A stretch of DNA of 7,990 bases from Gammaproteobacteria bacterium (GTDB lineage Bacteria > Pseudomonadota > Gammaproteobacteria > BMS3Bbin11), in the NCBI GenBank assembly GCA_030617565.1, contig JAUWVE010000067.1:1-7990 (forward strand), in the 5' to 3' direction. How positions within the stretch are numbered: the stretch's first letter is position 1; every line of letters begins with the position of its first letter. Under the pieces are notes generated by a model that worked only from the letters and a program-made list of their open reading frames with translations, did not search any database and was not told where the DNA came from. The translations under genes were made by a program, and so were the position numbers. Below, piece after piece: positions 1-4,779 of this stretch.

Positions 1-1
1 A

Positions 2-619
2 GACAGAATATTCACCCGTATCGGGGCATCCGATGACCTGGCCAGCGGCCGTTCAACCTTCATGGTGGAAATGACCGAAACAGCAACAATATTACGTAAT
101 GCGACAGCCGAGAGCCTGGTCATACTGGATGAAATCGGTCGCGGCACTTCCACCTTTGATGGGCTGTCTTTAGCCTGGGCCTGCGCAGAAGAACTGGCCG
201 GCAAGATTCGGGCATTCACCCTGTTCGCAACGCATTACTTTGAACTGACCAGCCTCAACGAGGAGCTTGAAAGTGTAAAGAACGTACATCTCACCGCAGT
301 AGAAAGTAAAGACAACATTACTTTTCTATACGAGGTACAGGATGGCCCGGCCAGCCAGAGCTATGGGCTGCAGGTGGCTTCGTTAGCGGGTGTTCCTCAG
401 CCTGTTATTGCCATGGCAAAAACAAAATTGCTGCAGCTGGAAAAAGAACTGGTGAAACAACATGAAGGCCAGCAGCTGTCCATCTTTGAAGCTATTGATG
501 ATGAAGCTGAACAATCAGATAGCTTAAAGGAAGAAATCGCCGCCCTGGATCCCGATAGAATGACTGCGCGAGAGGCACTGGATCTGATTTATCGTTGGCA
601 GGAGAAGATTAAGGATTAA
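2..619 (+). CDS. mutS: DNA mismatch repair protein MutS, C-terminal part (5' end outside window)
   Basis: MutS recognises base mismatches and small loops in DNA and, with MutL, starts methyl-directed mismatch repair. Only the last 205 residues are present; the frame is open from base 2, so the gene begins upstream of the window (the family is usually about 850 residues). The fragment starts inside the ABC-type ATPase domain, with the DDLASGRSTF signature at partial residues 11-20. It continues through the Walker B/D-loop segment ILDEIGRGTSTFDG (the DE pair near residues 43-44) and the switch histidine in FATHYFELT (near residue 78). The end, DPDRMTAREALDLIY plus a basic tail, matches the short C-terminal helix-turn-helix/oligomerisation segment of the family. 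The stop codon TAA at 617-619 lies inside a heptamer repeat, which has probably replaced the native last few residues. Nothing suggests that the ATPase is broken. Confidence 0.98.
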   Translation, partial: DRIFTRIGASDDLASGRSTFMVEMTETATILRNATAESLVILDEIGRGTSTFDGLSLAWACAEELAGKIRAFTLFATHYFELTSLNEELESVKNVHLTAVESKDNITFLYEVQDGPASQSYGLQVASLAGVPQPVIAMAKTKLLQLEKELVKQHEGQQLSIFEAIDDEAEQSDSLKEEIAALDPDRMTAREALDLIYRWQEKIKD

Positions 620-659
620 GGATTAAGGATTACGTTTTATGAATTACGATTTATGTAAA
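604..659. repeat. Degenerate period-7 tract across the mutS stop codon
   Basis: Three exact tandem copies of AAGGATT lie at 611-631, preceded by a variant (GAAGATT, 604-610). The same 7-base phase continues as ACGTTTT, ATGAATT, ACGATTT and ATGTAAA up to 659. Viewed as 14-mers, 628-641 and 642-655 differ at two positions. The mutS stop codon falls inside the first two heptamers. The tract runs directly into the left end of the inverted-repeat element described next. Similar TTACGTT-like heptamers, in the opposite orientation, follow the right ends of both element copies. The tract is read directly; that it belongs to the element is inference. Confidence 0.8.
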
Positions 660-1015
660 ACCACTGCTGTCCCACAAAGAAATATCAATCGATGAGTAAG
701 TGTTGATTGTGCTGCTTTTACTGAAACTTAAAGACTTTTGAGACATGAAAAACAGCCTTCCCAAACCTGAAGAACAAAAAAGATATCTCTCACGGGGCTC
801 GCAGGGAACACGGGGAGGTCAAAGGCTTTTTTCTTTGTAAATCAAAATATTCTTTCTTTTGCTTTCCTGCGTACTCTGCGGGCCCTGCGAGAGGAGAGTG
901 TTTCAGCTGTTTGCCTGAAGCTAGTTCAGAATCAAAATGACAATGAGGAGTTTATGGGACAGCAGTGATGAAAAACCTAAAACGTAAGCCGTAAAACAAT
1001 CTTTTGCTACCCCTG
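625..1015. mobile_element. Inverted-repeat-bounded non-coding element, copy 1 (MITE-like)
   Basis: The terminal inverted repeat CACTGCTGTCCCA at 662-674 is matched by its exact reverse complement at 955-967. Outside these, the left flank (from 625, AAGGATTACGTTTT...) and the right flank (to 1015, ...CTACCCCTG) also recur around copy 2, so the repeated unit is wider than the 13-bp ends. The 9 bases just outside each end, ATGTAAAAC (653-661) and ATGAAAAAC (968-976), match at 8 of 9 and could be a decayed target-site duplication, although the area is A-rich. I see no transposase or convincing reading frame inside. This accounts for the gene-free stretch from 620 to 1015. A non-autonomous transposon is the most natural reading; the mobilising family is unknown to me. 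Confidence 0.65.
787..893. repeat. Imperfect palindrome nested inside copy 1
   Basis: The left arm at 787-814 (begins CTCTCACGGGGCTCGCAGGG) and the reverse complement of the right arm at 866-893 (begins CTCTCGCAGGGCCCGCAGAG) agree at about 21 of 28 positions by hand alignment. Some mismatches would be G-U pairs in RNA. The 51-base centre is T/A-rich. This resembles the CTCTGCG/CGCAGAG class of dispersed palindromes common in environmental bacterial genomes, here sitting between the ends of the larger element. It could fold in RNA downstream of mutS, but there is no clean U-tract to call it a terminator. Confidence 0.65.
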
Positions 1016-1044
1016 GCTGTGAGGTAAACAAAAATTGATTACGC

Positions 1045-1070
1045 AAAAGGCAGAAGCTGACTCTTCTACC
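1045..1070 (-). terminator. Probable intrinsic terminator of the RHH/helical gene pair
   Basis: On the minus strand, GGTAGAAG (from 1070 to 1063) pairs with CTTCTGCC (1056 to 1049) in an 8-bp stem containing one G-T pair and a 6-base loop, followed by TTTT (1048-1045). It lies 13 bases beyond the stop codon of the 62-residue gene and in the correct orientation. The U-tract is short, so efficiency is uncertain. Confidence 0.5.
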
Positions 1071-1082
1071 CGCTATAAGACA

Positions 1083-1271
1083 TTATTGTAATTTTTTTGG
1101 TCCGCTCTGTATTTTTGCAATTTCAATAATTGTTTCCAGACGCACCAGACGGCGATCATGATCCCTCAGTTCAAGGGCAAGCTCAGATAGCATATTACCC
1201 GCCTTCTCTACATTATCCGTCAGCAGGAGGACTTTTTTCATCGCCTTGATACTGTCGTTTATAACACTCAT
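1083..1271 (-). CDS. Small helical protein of unknown function, partner of the RHH gene
   Basis: This is a 62-residue protein with no recognised catalytic motif, signal peptide or membrane segment. From about residue 4 to 54 it is predicted by eye to be almost entirely helical, with heptad-like hydrophobic spacing (VLLLTDNVEKAG, then LSELALELRDHDRRLVRLE, then IIEIAKI) and a basic, proline-containing tail. That suggests a coiled-coil dimer or a helical surface that packs on a partner. Its ATG (1271-1269) overlaps the TGA of the upstream RHH gene in an ATGA arrangement, so translation is probably coupled and the two products are likely made in fixed proportion. I have an impression that small proteins with a DHDRRLVRLE-like core next to RHH genes recur in proteobacteria, but I cannot verify this. 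It could be the toxin-like or accessory half of a module, or simply a structural partner; no function is assigned. Confidence 0.75.
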   Translation of the reverse strand: MSVINDSIKAMKKVLLLTDNVEKAGNMLSELALELRDHDRRLVRLETIIEIAKIQSGPKKLQ

Positions 1272-1537
1272 CCCCGTGCCTCTCTCAGTTCCTGCAATAC
1301 CTGACCAGCAACTTCCAGCCCATTGCGTAACGAACTTTCTGCACGTTTTGTTGATTCATTGACTTGCTCAATCAGGGATTGAAGCAACAGCTCGTCGTCT
1401 TTATTTGCCTGCTCACCGGCACAACGGCTTCTAACCAGCTCCGACACAGACACGCCTTGCTTTTTAGCCTCGGATCCCAGGAATAATTTGAAATCAGGCG
1501 TTGCCAGGATAGTAATACGTTCTGTTTTCATAGGCAT
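1268..1537 (-). CDS. Ribbon-helix-helix (RHH) DNA-binding protein with coiled-coil tail
   Basis: This 89-residue protein has an N-terminal stretch with an RHH (Arc/MetJ-like) pattern. There is a short strand, ERITILATP (residues 6-14), then helix A, DFKLFLGSEAKKQG (15-28), then the turn and helix B, VSVSELVRSRCAG (29-41). The VS(V/M)SEL(V/I)R motif is typical of plasmid-partition and antitoxin RHH proteins. The rest (about 46-87) is a long amphipathic helix (LLLQSLIEQVN, SLRNGLEVAGQVLQELRE) suited to oligomerisation or partner binding. The start at 1537 is preferred because TAAGGAG at 1550-1544 lies 6 bases upstream; the in-frame ATG at 1531 would be too far from it. It is the first gene of a two-gene operon and overlaps the next gene by 4 bases. 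It probably represses its own promoter. The pair lies between two copies of a repeat element. Confidence is high that the gene is real, lower for the biological role. Confidence 0.85.
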   Translation of the reverse strand: MPMKTERITILATPDFKLFLGSEAKKQGVSVSELVRSRCAGEQANKDDELLLQSLIEQVNESTKRAESSLRNGLEVAGQVLQELREARG

Positions 1538-1543
1538 GATTAT

Positions 1544-1550
1544 CTCCTTA
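1544..1550 (-). promoter_or_regulatory. Strong ribosome binding site of the RHH gene
   Basis: TAAGGAG on the minus strand lies 6 bases before the ATG at 1537. It is an almost perfect anti-16S match and decides the start in favour of the 89-residue form over an internal ATG two codons later. It is much stronger than the leaders of the neighbouring dsbC, symporter, msrB and pgpA genes, where I see no clear Shine-Dalgarno. Confidence 0.8.
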
Positions 1551-1558
1551 TGCTGTAA

Positions 1559-1577
1559 ACATTATAACACACATTAT
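1559..1577. promoter_or_regulatory. Candidate operator: ACATTAT direct repeats over the -10
   Basis: ACATTAT occurs at 1559-1565 and again at 1571-1577, a 12-base period, as in ACATTATAACAC ACATTATCAT. The first copy covers the -10 hexamer of the leftward promoter and the second lies in its spacer. RHH repressors commonly bind tandem short sites at their own promoters, so this is the natural place for autoregulation by the downstream gene. The repeat is seen directly; operator function is inferred. Confidence 0.45.
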
Positions 1578-1588
1578 CATGCTAACAA
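1561..1588 (-). promoter_or_regulatory. Sigma-70 type promoter of the RHH/helical gene pair
   Basis: Reading leftward, TTGTTA (1588-1583) and a perfect TATAAT (1566-1561) are separated by 16 bases. The -10 ends 23 bases before the start codon at 1537, leaving a very short leader with the ribosome binding site TAAGGAG. This is the best -10 box in the window and suggests strong basal transcription held back by a repressor. Confidence 0.65.
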
Positions 1589-1750
1589 ATAAAGAGATAA
1601 AGGTGAAGTCAGGTTGTGAGTGCACACCTGAGTCAAAAAAGCAGAGCAACAAATTGGGTCAGGCCTTGTCTTTTGCCTTAACAATGATGAACTCAGGATG
1701 TAAATGTACCACTTGAGCTGACATTCGGGACATCGCAGGAATAATTATAG
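1589..1750. other. Gene-free spacer between the operon and copy 2, with a small hairpin
   Basis: I see no recognisable gene here. TCAGGT (1609-1614) and ACCTGA (1626-1631) with inner GTG/CAC make a 9-bp stem with one bulged T and a 4-base loop. Next to it, GGGTCAGGCCTTGTC (1656-1670) resembles the GGGTCAGG(T/C)CTTG sequences I associate with repeats around REP-associated Y1 (RAYT) transposases; this is recollection and not proof. With the upstream promoter region and copy 2, this accounts for the 512-bp gap from 1538 to 2049. Confidence 0.4.
1659..1733 (-). other. Short open frame of 24 codons, possible coding remnant
   Basis: From an ATG at 1733 the minus strand encodes a short peptide containing VVHLHPEFIIVKAKDKA, then a TGA at 1661-1659. 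The composition looks protein-like, but there is no Shine-Dalgarno and no family is recognised. It may be the remnant of a gene truncated by repeat insertion, or chance. It lies just upstream of the RHH promoter, on the same strand. Confidence 0.2.
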
Positions 1751-2058
1751 AAGGATTACCTTTTACCTAAAACCACTGCTGTCCCATATAATCCCCTCTC
1801 CCATTGGGAGAGGGTTAGGGTGAGGGAAACCGAGTAGGTAAGGGGTTGATTTATCCGCCCCCTCATCCTGGCCTTCTCCCTCCAGGGGAGAAGGAATGGC
1901 CTTCAGTAATAATTTGAAAATTCATGTCTCTATTCCTTCTTTAAAGCCTTTTGCTTGTTTCAGCAATAACTAAACTGACTTACATTCTATATTTATGGGA
2001 CAGCAGTGACGTAATCCCTAAAAACGTAACCCGTAAAACGATCTTTTTACTACCCCTG
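1751..2058. mobile_element. Inverted-repeat-bounded non-coding element, copy 2 (MITE-like)
   Basis: The same CACTGCTGTCCCA terminal repeat lies at 1774-1786, with its exact reverse complement at 1996-2008. Its left shoulder (1751-1786) matches copy 1 (625-674) except for a deletion of about 14 bases. Its right shoulder (1992-2058) matches copy 1 (951-1015) at about 58 of 65 aligned positions with two 1-base gaps. The interior is unrelated to copy 1 apart from a few bases near the right end. The right shoulder extends through the stop and last two codons of dsbC. The 9-base flanks (ACCTAAAAC, ACGTAATCC) match at 6 of 9, so a target duplication is not convincing here. No transposase gene is present. 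Confidence 0.65.
1794..1894. repeat. Double-hairpin repeat nested inside copy 2
   Basis: A perfect 9-bp stem, CCCTCTCCC/GGGAGAGGG with a 3-base loop, fills 1794-1814. A second, CCTTCTCCC/GGGAGAAGG with a 5-base loop, fills 1872-1894. The segments beside them, TTAGGGTGAGGG (1815-1826) and CCCCTCATCCTGG (1859-1871), are imperfectly complementary, so the whole can fold as two hairpins on a shared stem. This matches the CCCTCTCCC...GGGTTAGGGTGAGGG palindromic repeat widespread in gammaproteobacterial intergenic DNA. It has no promoter-like or coding content. Confidence 0.75.
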
Positions 2059-2778
2059 TGAATTCAGGATCTTGATCAATTGATCGGCAGGCACAAAACC
2101 CGGCAGGACCTTACCACTCTCAAGCACCAGTGTAGGTGTGCCGGTAACACCAATCGCCTGGCCCAGGTCGTATTGCTCCTGCACCGGATTGTCACAGTTT
2201 TTTGCTTCAACTACACCGCCTTCTTTGGCAATACCAATGGCCTTTTTCTGATCCTCTGCACACCAGGCCGAAACAGATTTTTTGAATGTGGGTGATCCGG
2301 CACCGGCCCTGGGATACATCAGATACCGTACTGAAATACCCGCCTTGTTTAGCTTCGGTACTTCCTTATGCAGCATTGAGCAATACGGGCAATCGACATC
2401 GGTAAATACAGTAATCGTATGCCGGGTTTTTCCTTCAGCAGGAAAGATGATCATTTTTTTCTCATCGTAGCCGTTAATTACCTGCTGCGTGAGCCTGCTT
2501 TGTGATTTTTCTGTCAGGTTTACTTTATCTTGCAGATCTATGATGCTGCCATTGACTATGTAACGACCATCCTGAGAGATATATAGCACCCTTCCATCAC
2601 CAGTAAATTCGTACAGGCCCTGAATGGGGGTGGCTTTTACTGAGTTAGCATCATAGCCGGGCACTACAGAATCAAGTCGTTTTTTAATCTCAGCGGGTGT
2701 TTCAGCTGCCAGTGCGCTGTTCATCAGAAGCAGAGCAGTCAGAGAAAGAATAAAAGATTTCAGTGTGGTTTTTTTCAT
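2050..2778 (-). CDS. dsbC: Periplasmic thiol:disulfide interchange protein DsbC
   Basis: DsbC is the homodimeric periplasmic disulfide isomerase that reshuffles wrong disulfides and is kept reduced by DsbD. Residues 1 to about 24-25 are a classic signal peptide (MKK, hydrophobic SFILSLTALLLM, then SALA-A). An N-terminal DsbC/G dimerisation domain follows (about 26-85, with GLYEFTGDGRVLYISQDGRY), then a linker and the thioredoxin-fold domain. The active site CPYC is at 130-133 and the cis-proline loop TGTPT at 212-216. C173 and C195 correspond to the structural disulfide known in DsbC. The length of 242 is normal for the precursor. No strong Shine-Dalgarno precedes the ATG, but the signal peptide fixes the start. 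It lies 68 bases downstream of the symporter gene on the same strand and may share its transcript. The last two codons and the stop lie in the right shoulder of repeat copy 2, so the tail may be repeat-derived. Confidence 0.95.
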   Translation of the reverse strand: MKKTTLKSFILSLTALLLMNSALAAETPAEIKKRLDSVVPGYDANSVKATPIQGLYEFTGDGRVLYISQDGRYIVNGSIIDLQDKVNLTEKSQSRLTQQVINGYDEKKMIIFPAEGKTRHTITVFTDVDCPYCSMLHKEVPKLNKAGISVRYLMYPRAGAGSPTFKKSVSAWCAEDQKKAIGIAKEGGVVEAKNCDNPVQEQYDLGQAIGVTGTPTLVLESGKVLPGFVPADQLIKILNSQG

Positions 2779-2846
2779 AATATAGGTCGTTTAAGAGATT
2801 TGGGTGAATGTCACGAATAAATAGGACAAGTTAATGCATTATTGGT

Positions 2847-4157
2847 TCACGCTGGAACGGATTCTTCATTACCAGAGGTGCCCTTAAGTATATCGGTTTC
2901 ACCTTCAGTGCGCGCAATGATGACGGCTCCGCATGAATCAGAAAAGACATTGACTGTGGTCCGGCACATATCGAGTATTCGATCGACCGCCAGGATGAGG
3001 CCAATCCCCTCCGCCGGTAGGCCGGCTGCAGTAAGGATAACCACAATTGCAACAAGGCTCGCGGCCGGTACTCCTGCCACACCTATCGAAGTAAGCAACG
3101 CGGTAGTAACGATAAGAAACTGCAGGCCCATGTTCAGGTCTATGCCATAGGCCTGGGCAATGAATATGACGGCTACACACTCATATAGAGCGGTACCATC
3201 CATATTTACCGTCGCTCCCAGCGGCAGGACAAACGAAGACACCCTGTTTGACACCCCTGCCCGCTTTTCAACACAATCAAGCGTAACAGGCAGTGTTGCT
3301 GCTGATGAACTGGTAGAAAAAGCCATCATCAGTGCCGGCGACATGGCCTGGTATTGCCTTATCGGGTTTACCCTGCCGATGAATGTGAGCAATAAAGGCA
3401 TGGTAATGACTGAATGAAACAGCAGGGCAAGAAAAACGGTTCCGGCAAAACTTGCCAGCGGCAACACTGCATCGAAGCCGGTAGAGGCTACAACCTTGGC
3501 GACCAGTGCAAATACACCGATTGGGGCAAATTTCATTACCAGTTCAGTAATTTTCAGCATGATCAACATCATGGCCTGCCAGAAATTCGTCATTACAGAA
3601 CCATATTTTTCAGGAATGCGAACCATGTAATAGGCAAAAAGAAGACTGAATGTGATGATACCTAGCATCTGACCATCGGCAGCAGCCCTGACAATATTAG
3701 TTGGCAGCATTCGCTCAAAAACAGTAAGAAAATCAACTGCTCCTCTGCCCTGAGCATTTTCTACAATGCCTGAAACGTCTGCTTCAAGCCCCATAAGACT
3801 ACCGGCAGGCATGCCGTTCACCACACCGGGAGCAATAAGATTGACAAAAAACAGGCCTGTCAGAATTGCCAGTAGACTGGTAGATAAATAATAAACCACT
3901 GTTTTGGATCCCAGGCGTCCAAATCCCTTTCCTGTGCCCACGCCTGCTACACCAGTAATGATCGATGCTGTAATCAGCGGCACAATCAACATTTTCAGGG
4001 CACTAAGAAACAGCCCTCCAACAAAGGCGTACATAGAATAAAAAGTCACGCCGCCCAGGCCTGCTTCTGTTCCGCTTGCGTACCCTGCAATCACTGCAAG
4101 AATCATTGCAATTAGAATTTGCCAGTGTAATTGTAATTTAAGCATACTGATCATCAT
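2847..4157 (-). CDS. DAACS-family dicarboxylate/amino acid:cation symporter
   Basis: This inner-membrane secondary transporter (GltPh/EAAT fold, 436 residues) takes up dicarboxylates or acidic amino acids with Na+ or H+. Family hallmarks in order are the hydrophobic N-terminal scaffold helices (about 9-110), the serine-rich hairpin 1 STSSSAATLP (281-290), NMDGT in TM7 (318-322), hairpin 2 with VAGVPAAS (360-367), and TM8 DRILDMCRTTVNVFSD (392-407). In TM8 the aspartate and arginine that in GltPh contact the substrate amino and side-chain carboxyl groups are conserved (D396, R399 by alignment to the DMxRT motif), favouring an acidic substrate. The usual NVTGD is NVFSD here, a conservative-looking departure. 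Several in-frame ATGs (4157, 4154, 4145) are possible and none has a clear Shine-Dalgarno, so the first few residues are uncertain. Transcription starts in the divergent region with trxC. I avoid gltP/dctA because the exact substrate cannot be read. Confidence 0.92.
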   Translation of the reverse strand: MMISMLKLQLHWQILIAMILAVIAGYASGTEAGLGGVTFYSMYAFVGGLFLSALKMLIVPLITASIITGVAGVGTGKGFGRLGSKTVVYYLSTSLLAILTGLFFVNLIAPGVVNGMPAGSLMGLEADVSGIVENAQGRGAVDFLTVFERMLPTNIVRAAADGQMLGIITFSLLFAYYMVRIPEKYGSVMTNFWQAMMLIMLKITELVMKFAPIGVFALVAKVVASTGFDAVLPLASFAGTVFLALLFHSVITMPLLLTFIGRVNPIRQYQAMSPALMMAFSTSSSAATLPVTLDCVEKRAGVSNRVSSFVLPLGATVNMDGTALYECVAVIFIAQAYGIDLNMGLQFLIVTTALLTSIGVAGVPAASLVAIVVILTAAGLPAEGIGLILAVDRILDMCRTTVNVFSDSCGAVIIARTEGETDILKGTSGNEESVPA

Positions 4158-4242
4158 AAAATTGGAGTTTGCAGACTCTACACTTTCATCAAGCCAGTGT
4201 CACTAGTGCGTTTACACCTTAACCCTTATGCGACCCTGGCAC

Positions 4243-4270
4243 TTGACTCTGCAGTAATAGACACTATTTA
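4243..4270 (+). promoter_or_regulatory. Candidate promoter of trxC
   Basis: TTGACT (4243-4248) matches the -35 consensus at 5 of 6 and is followed after 16 bases by TATTTA (4265-4270), a weaker -10. The leader to the ATG would be about 30 bases. The nearby TTAAT-rich bases offer alternative -10 positions. Confidence 0.4.
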
Positions 4271-4286
4271 ATACGTTAATATTCAT

Positions 4287-4298
4287 TGATTCGAATCA
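4287..4298. promoter_or_regulatory. 12-bp perfect palindrome touching the trxC ribosome binding site
   Basis: TGATTCGAATCA is fully self-complementary and its last base is the A of the AGGAG ribosome binding site (4298-4302), which is 5 bases from the ATG at 4308. It could be a protein operator, or a short leader hairpin that modulates ribosome access. A 12-bp palindrome can also be chance. Confidence 0.35.
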
Positions 4299-4307
4299 GG
4301 AGAAAAA

Positions 4308-4739
4308 ATGACAGCAGTTCATTTAGTCTGCCCTCACTGTGGCGGCATCAACCGTGTTCCGGCTGAGCGACTGAAAGATAAGCCTGCTTGCGGCAAATGC
4401 CATAAGCCTGTGCTCGATGGTTTGCCTGTCAATCTTGGCAGTCGTGATTTTGATCGATTTATCAGCAAAAATGACCTGCCTGTGGTGGTCGACTTCTGGG
4501 CCGCATGGTGTGGCCCCTGTAAAATGATGGCGCCTGCCTTTTCTCAGCTGGCTTCGCAAATGTCCACACAGATACGTTTCGCCAAAGTCGACACTGAACA
4601 GGCCCAGGATATTTCTGCCCGTTTCAATATCCGCAGCATCCCGACAATGATTTTGTTTAAAAATGGCAAGGAAGTTGACCGTGTCTCTGGCGCCCTGGAT
4701 CAAACAGGAATGAAGCAATGGCTGGCTGCATCTTTATGA
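4308..4739 (+). CDS. trxC: Thioredoxin 2 (zinc-binding thioredoxin TrxC)
   Basis: TrxC is a cytoplasmic disulfide reductase recycled by thioredoxin reductase, in enterobacteria part of the oxidative stress response. Residues 1 to about 35 carry the TrxC-specific N-terminal zinc module with two CxxC pairs (C8/C11 in CPHC, C28/C31 in CGKC). The thioredoxin domain follows, with VVDFWAAWCGPCKMMAP (active-site cysteines 68 and 71), the KVDTE strand, and the cis-proline in RSIPTMILF (P112). The length of 143 fits the family (E. coli TrxC is 139). The start is supported by AGGAG five bases upstream. It is transcribed alone, diverging from the symporter and converging with fcl 29 bases away. Control by OxyR is known in E. 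coli, but I cannot identify an OxyR site here. Confidence 0.96.
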   Translation: MTAVHLVCPHCGGINRVPAERLKDKPACGKCHKPVLDGLPVNLGSRDFDRFISKNDLPVVVDFWAAWCGPCKMMAPAFSQLASQMSTQIRFAKVDTEQAQDISARFNIRSIPTMILFKNGKEVDRVSGALDQTGMKQWLAASL

Positions 4740-4740
4740 T

Positions 4741-4779
4741 TCAGGAACAGGCTTATAGCTGGTTCATGTTATTTCCTGA
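4741..4779. terminator. Hairpin between convergent trxC and fcl, possible bidirectional terminator
   Basis: TCAGGAA (4741-4747) pairs with TTCCTGA (4773-4779). An alternative inner hairpin GAAC...GTTC with GCT/AGC (4745-4765) can also form. The structure overlaps the last codons of fcl and covers the gap after trxC. There is no long U-tract in either direction, so termination is only a suggestion. Confidence 0.3.

Larger units (their letters stand above)
4158..4307. promoter_or_regulatory. Divergent intergenic region between symporter and trxC
   Basis: These 150 bases must hold the start signals for both divergent genes. For trxC there is a plausible promoter at 4243-4270 and a good ribosome binding site. 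For the symporter I see only a weak candidate on the minus strand (GTGACA at 4203-4198, then TAGAGT at 4180-4175 after 17 bases). A CACTAGTG palindrome (4201-4208) overlaps this -35-like box. No small gene is visible. Confidence 0.35.

Noticed and set aside
1794..1814. Perfect hairpin as an intrinsic terminator
   Set aside because: It is GC-rich but followed by TTAGGGTGAGGG on one side and preceded by GGGGATTATA-type bases on the other, with no U-tract in either direction; it fits a dispersed repeat better.
657..2008. CRISPR array formed by the four similar CACTGCTGTCCCA sites
   Set aside because: The four sites alternate in orientation with irregular spacing of 235 to 800 bases and unique coding DNA between; this is two inverted-repeat pairs and not a direct-repeat array.
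2080..2470. Open frames of 71 and 62 codons on the plus strand inside dsbC
   Set aside because: They are antisense to a well-supported DsbC with signal peptide, CPYC and cis-proline motifs, and encode nothing recognisable.
2831..3665. Several open frames on both strands inside the symporter gene
   Set aside because: They overlap a complete DAACS protein with all family motifs and have low-complexity, shadow-type compositions.
4323..4718. 131-codon minus-strand frame opposite trxC
   Set aside because: It is the antisense shadow of TrxC, whose zinc and WCGPC motifs and ribosome binding site are clear.
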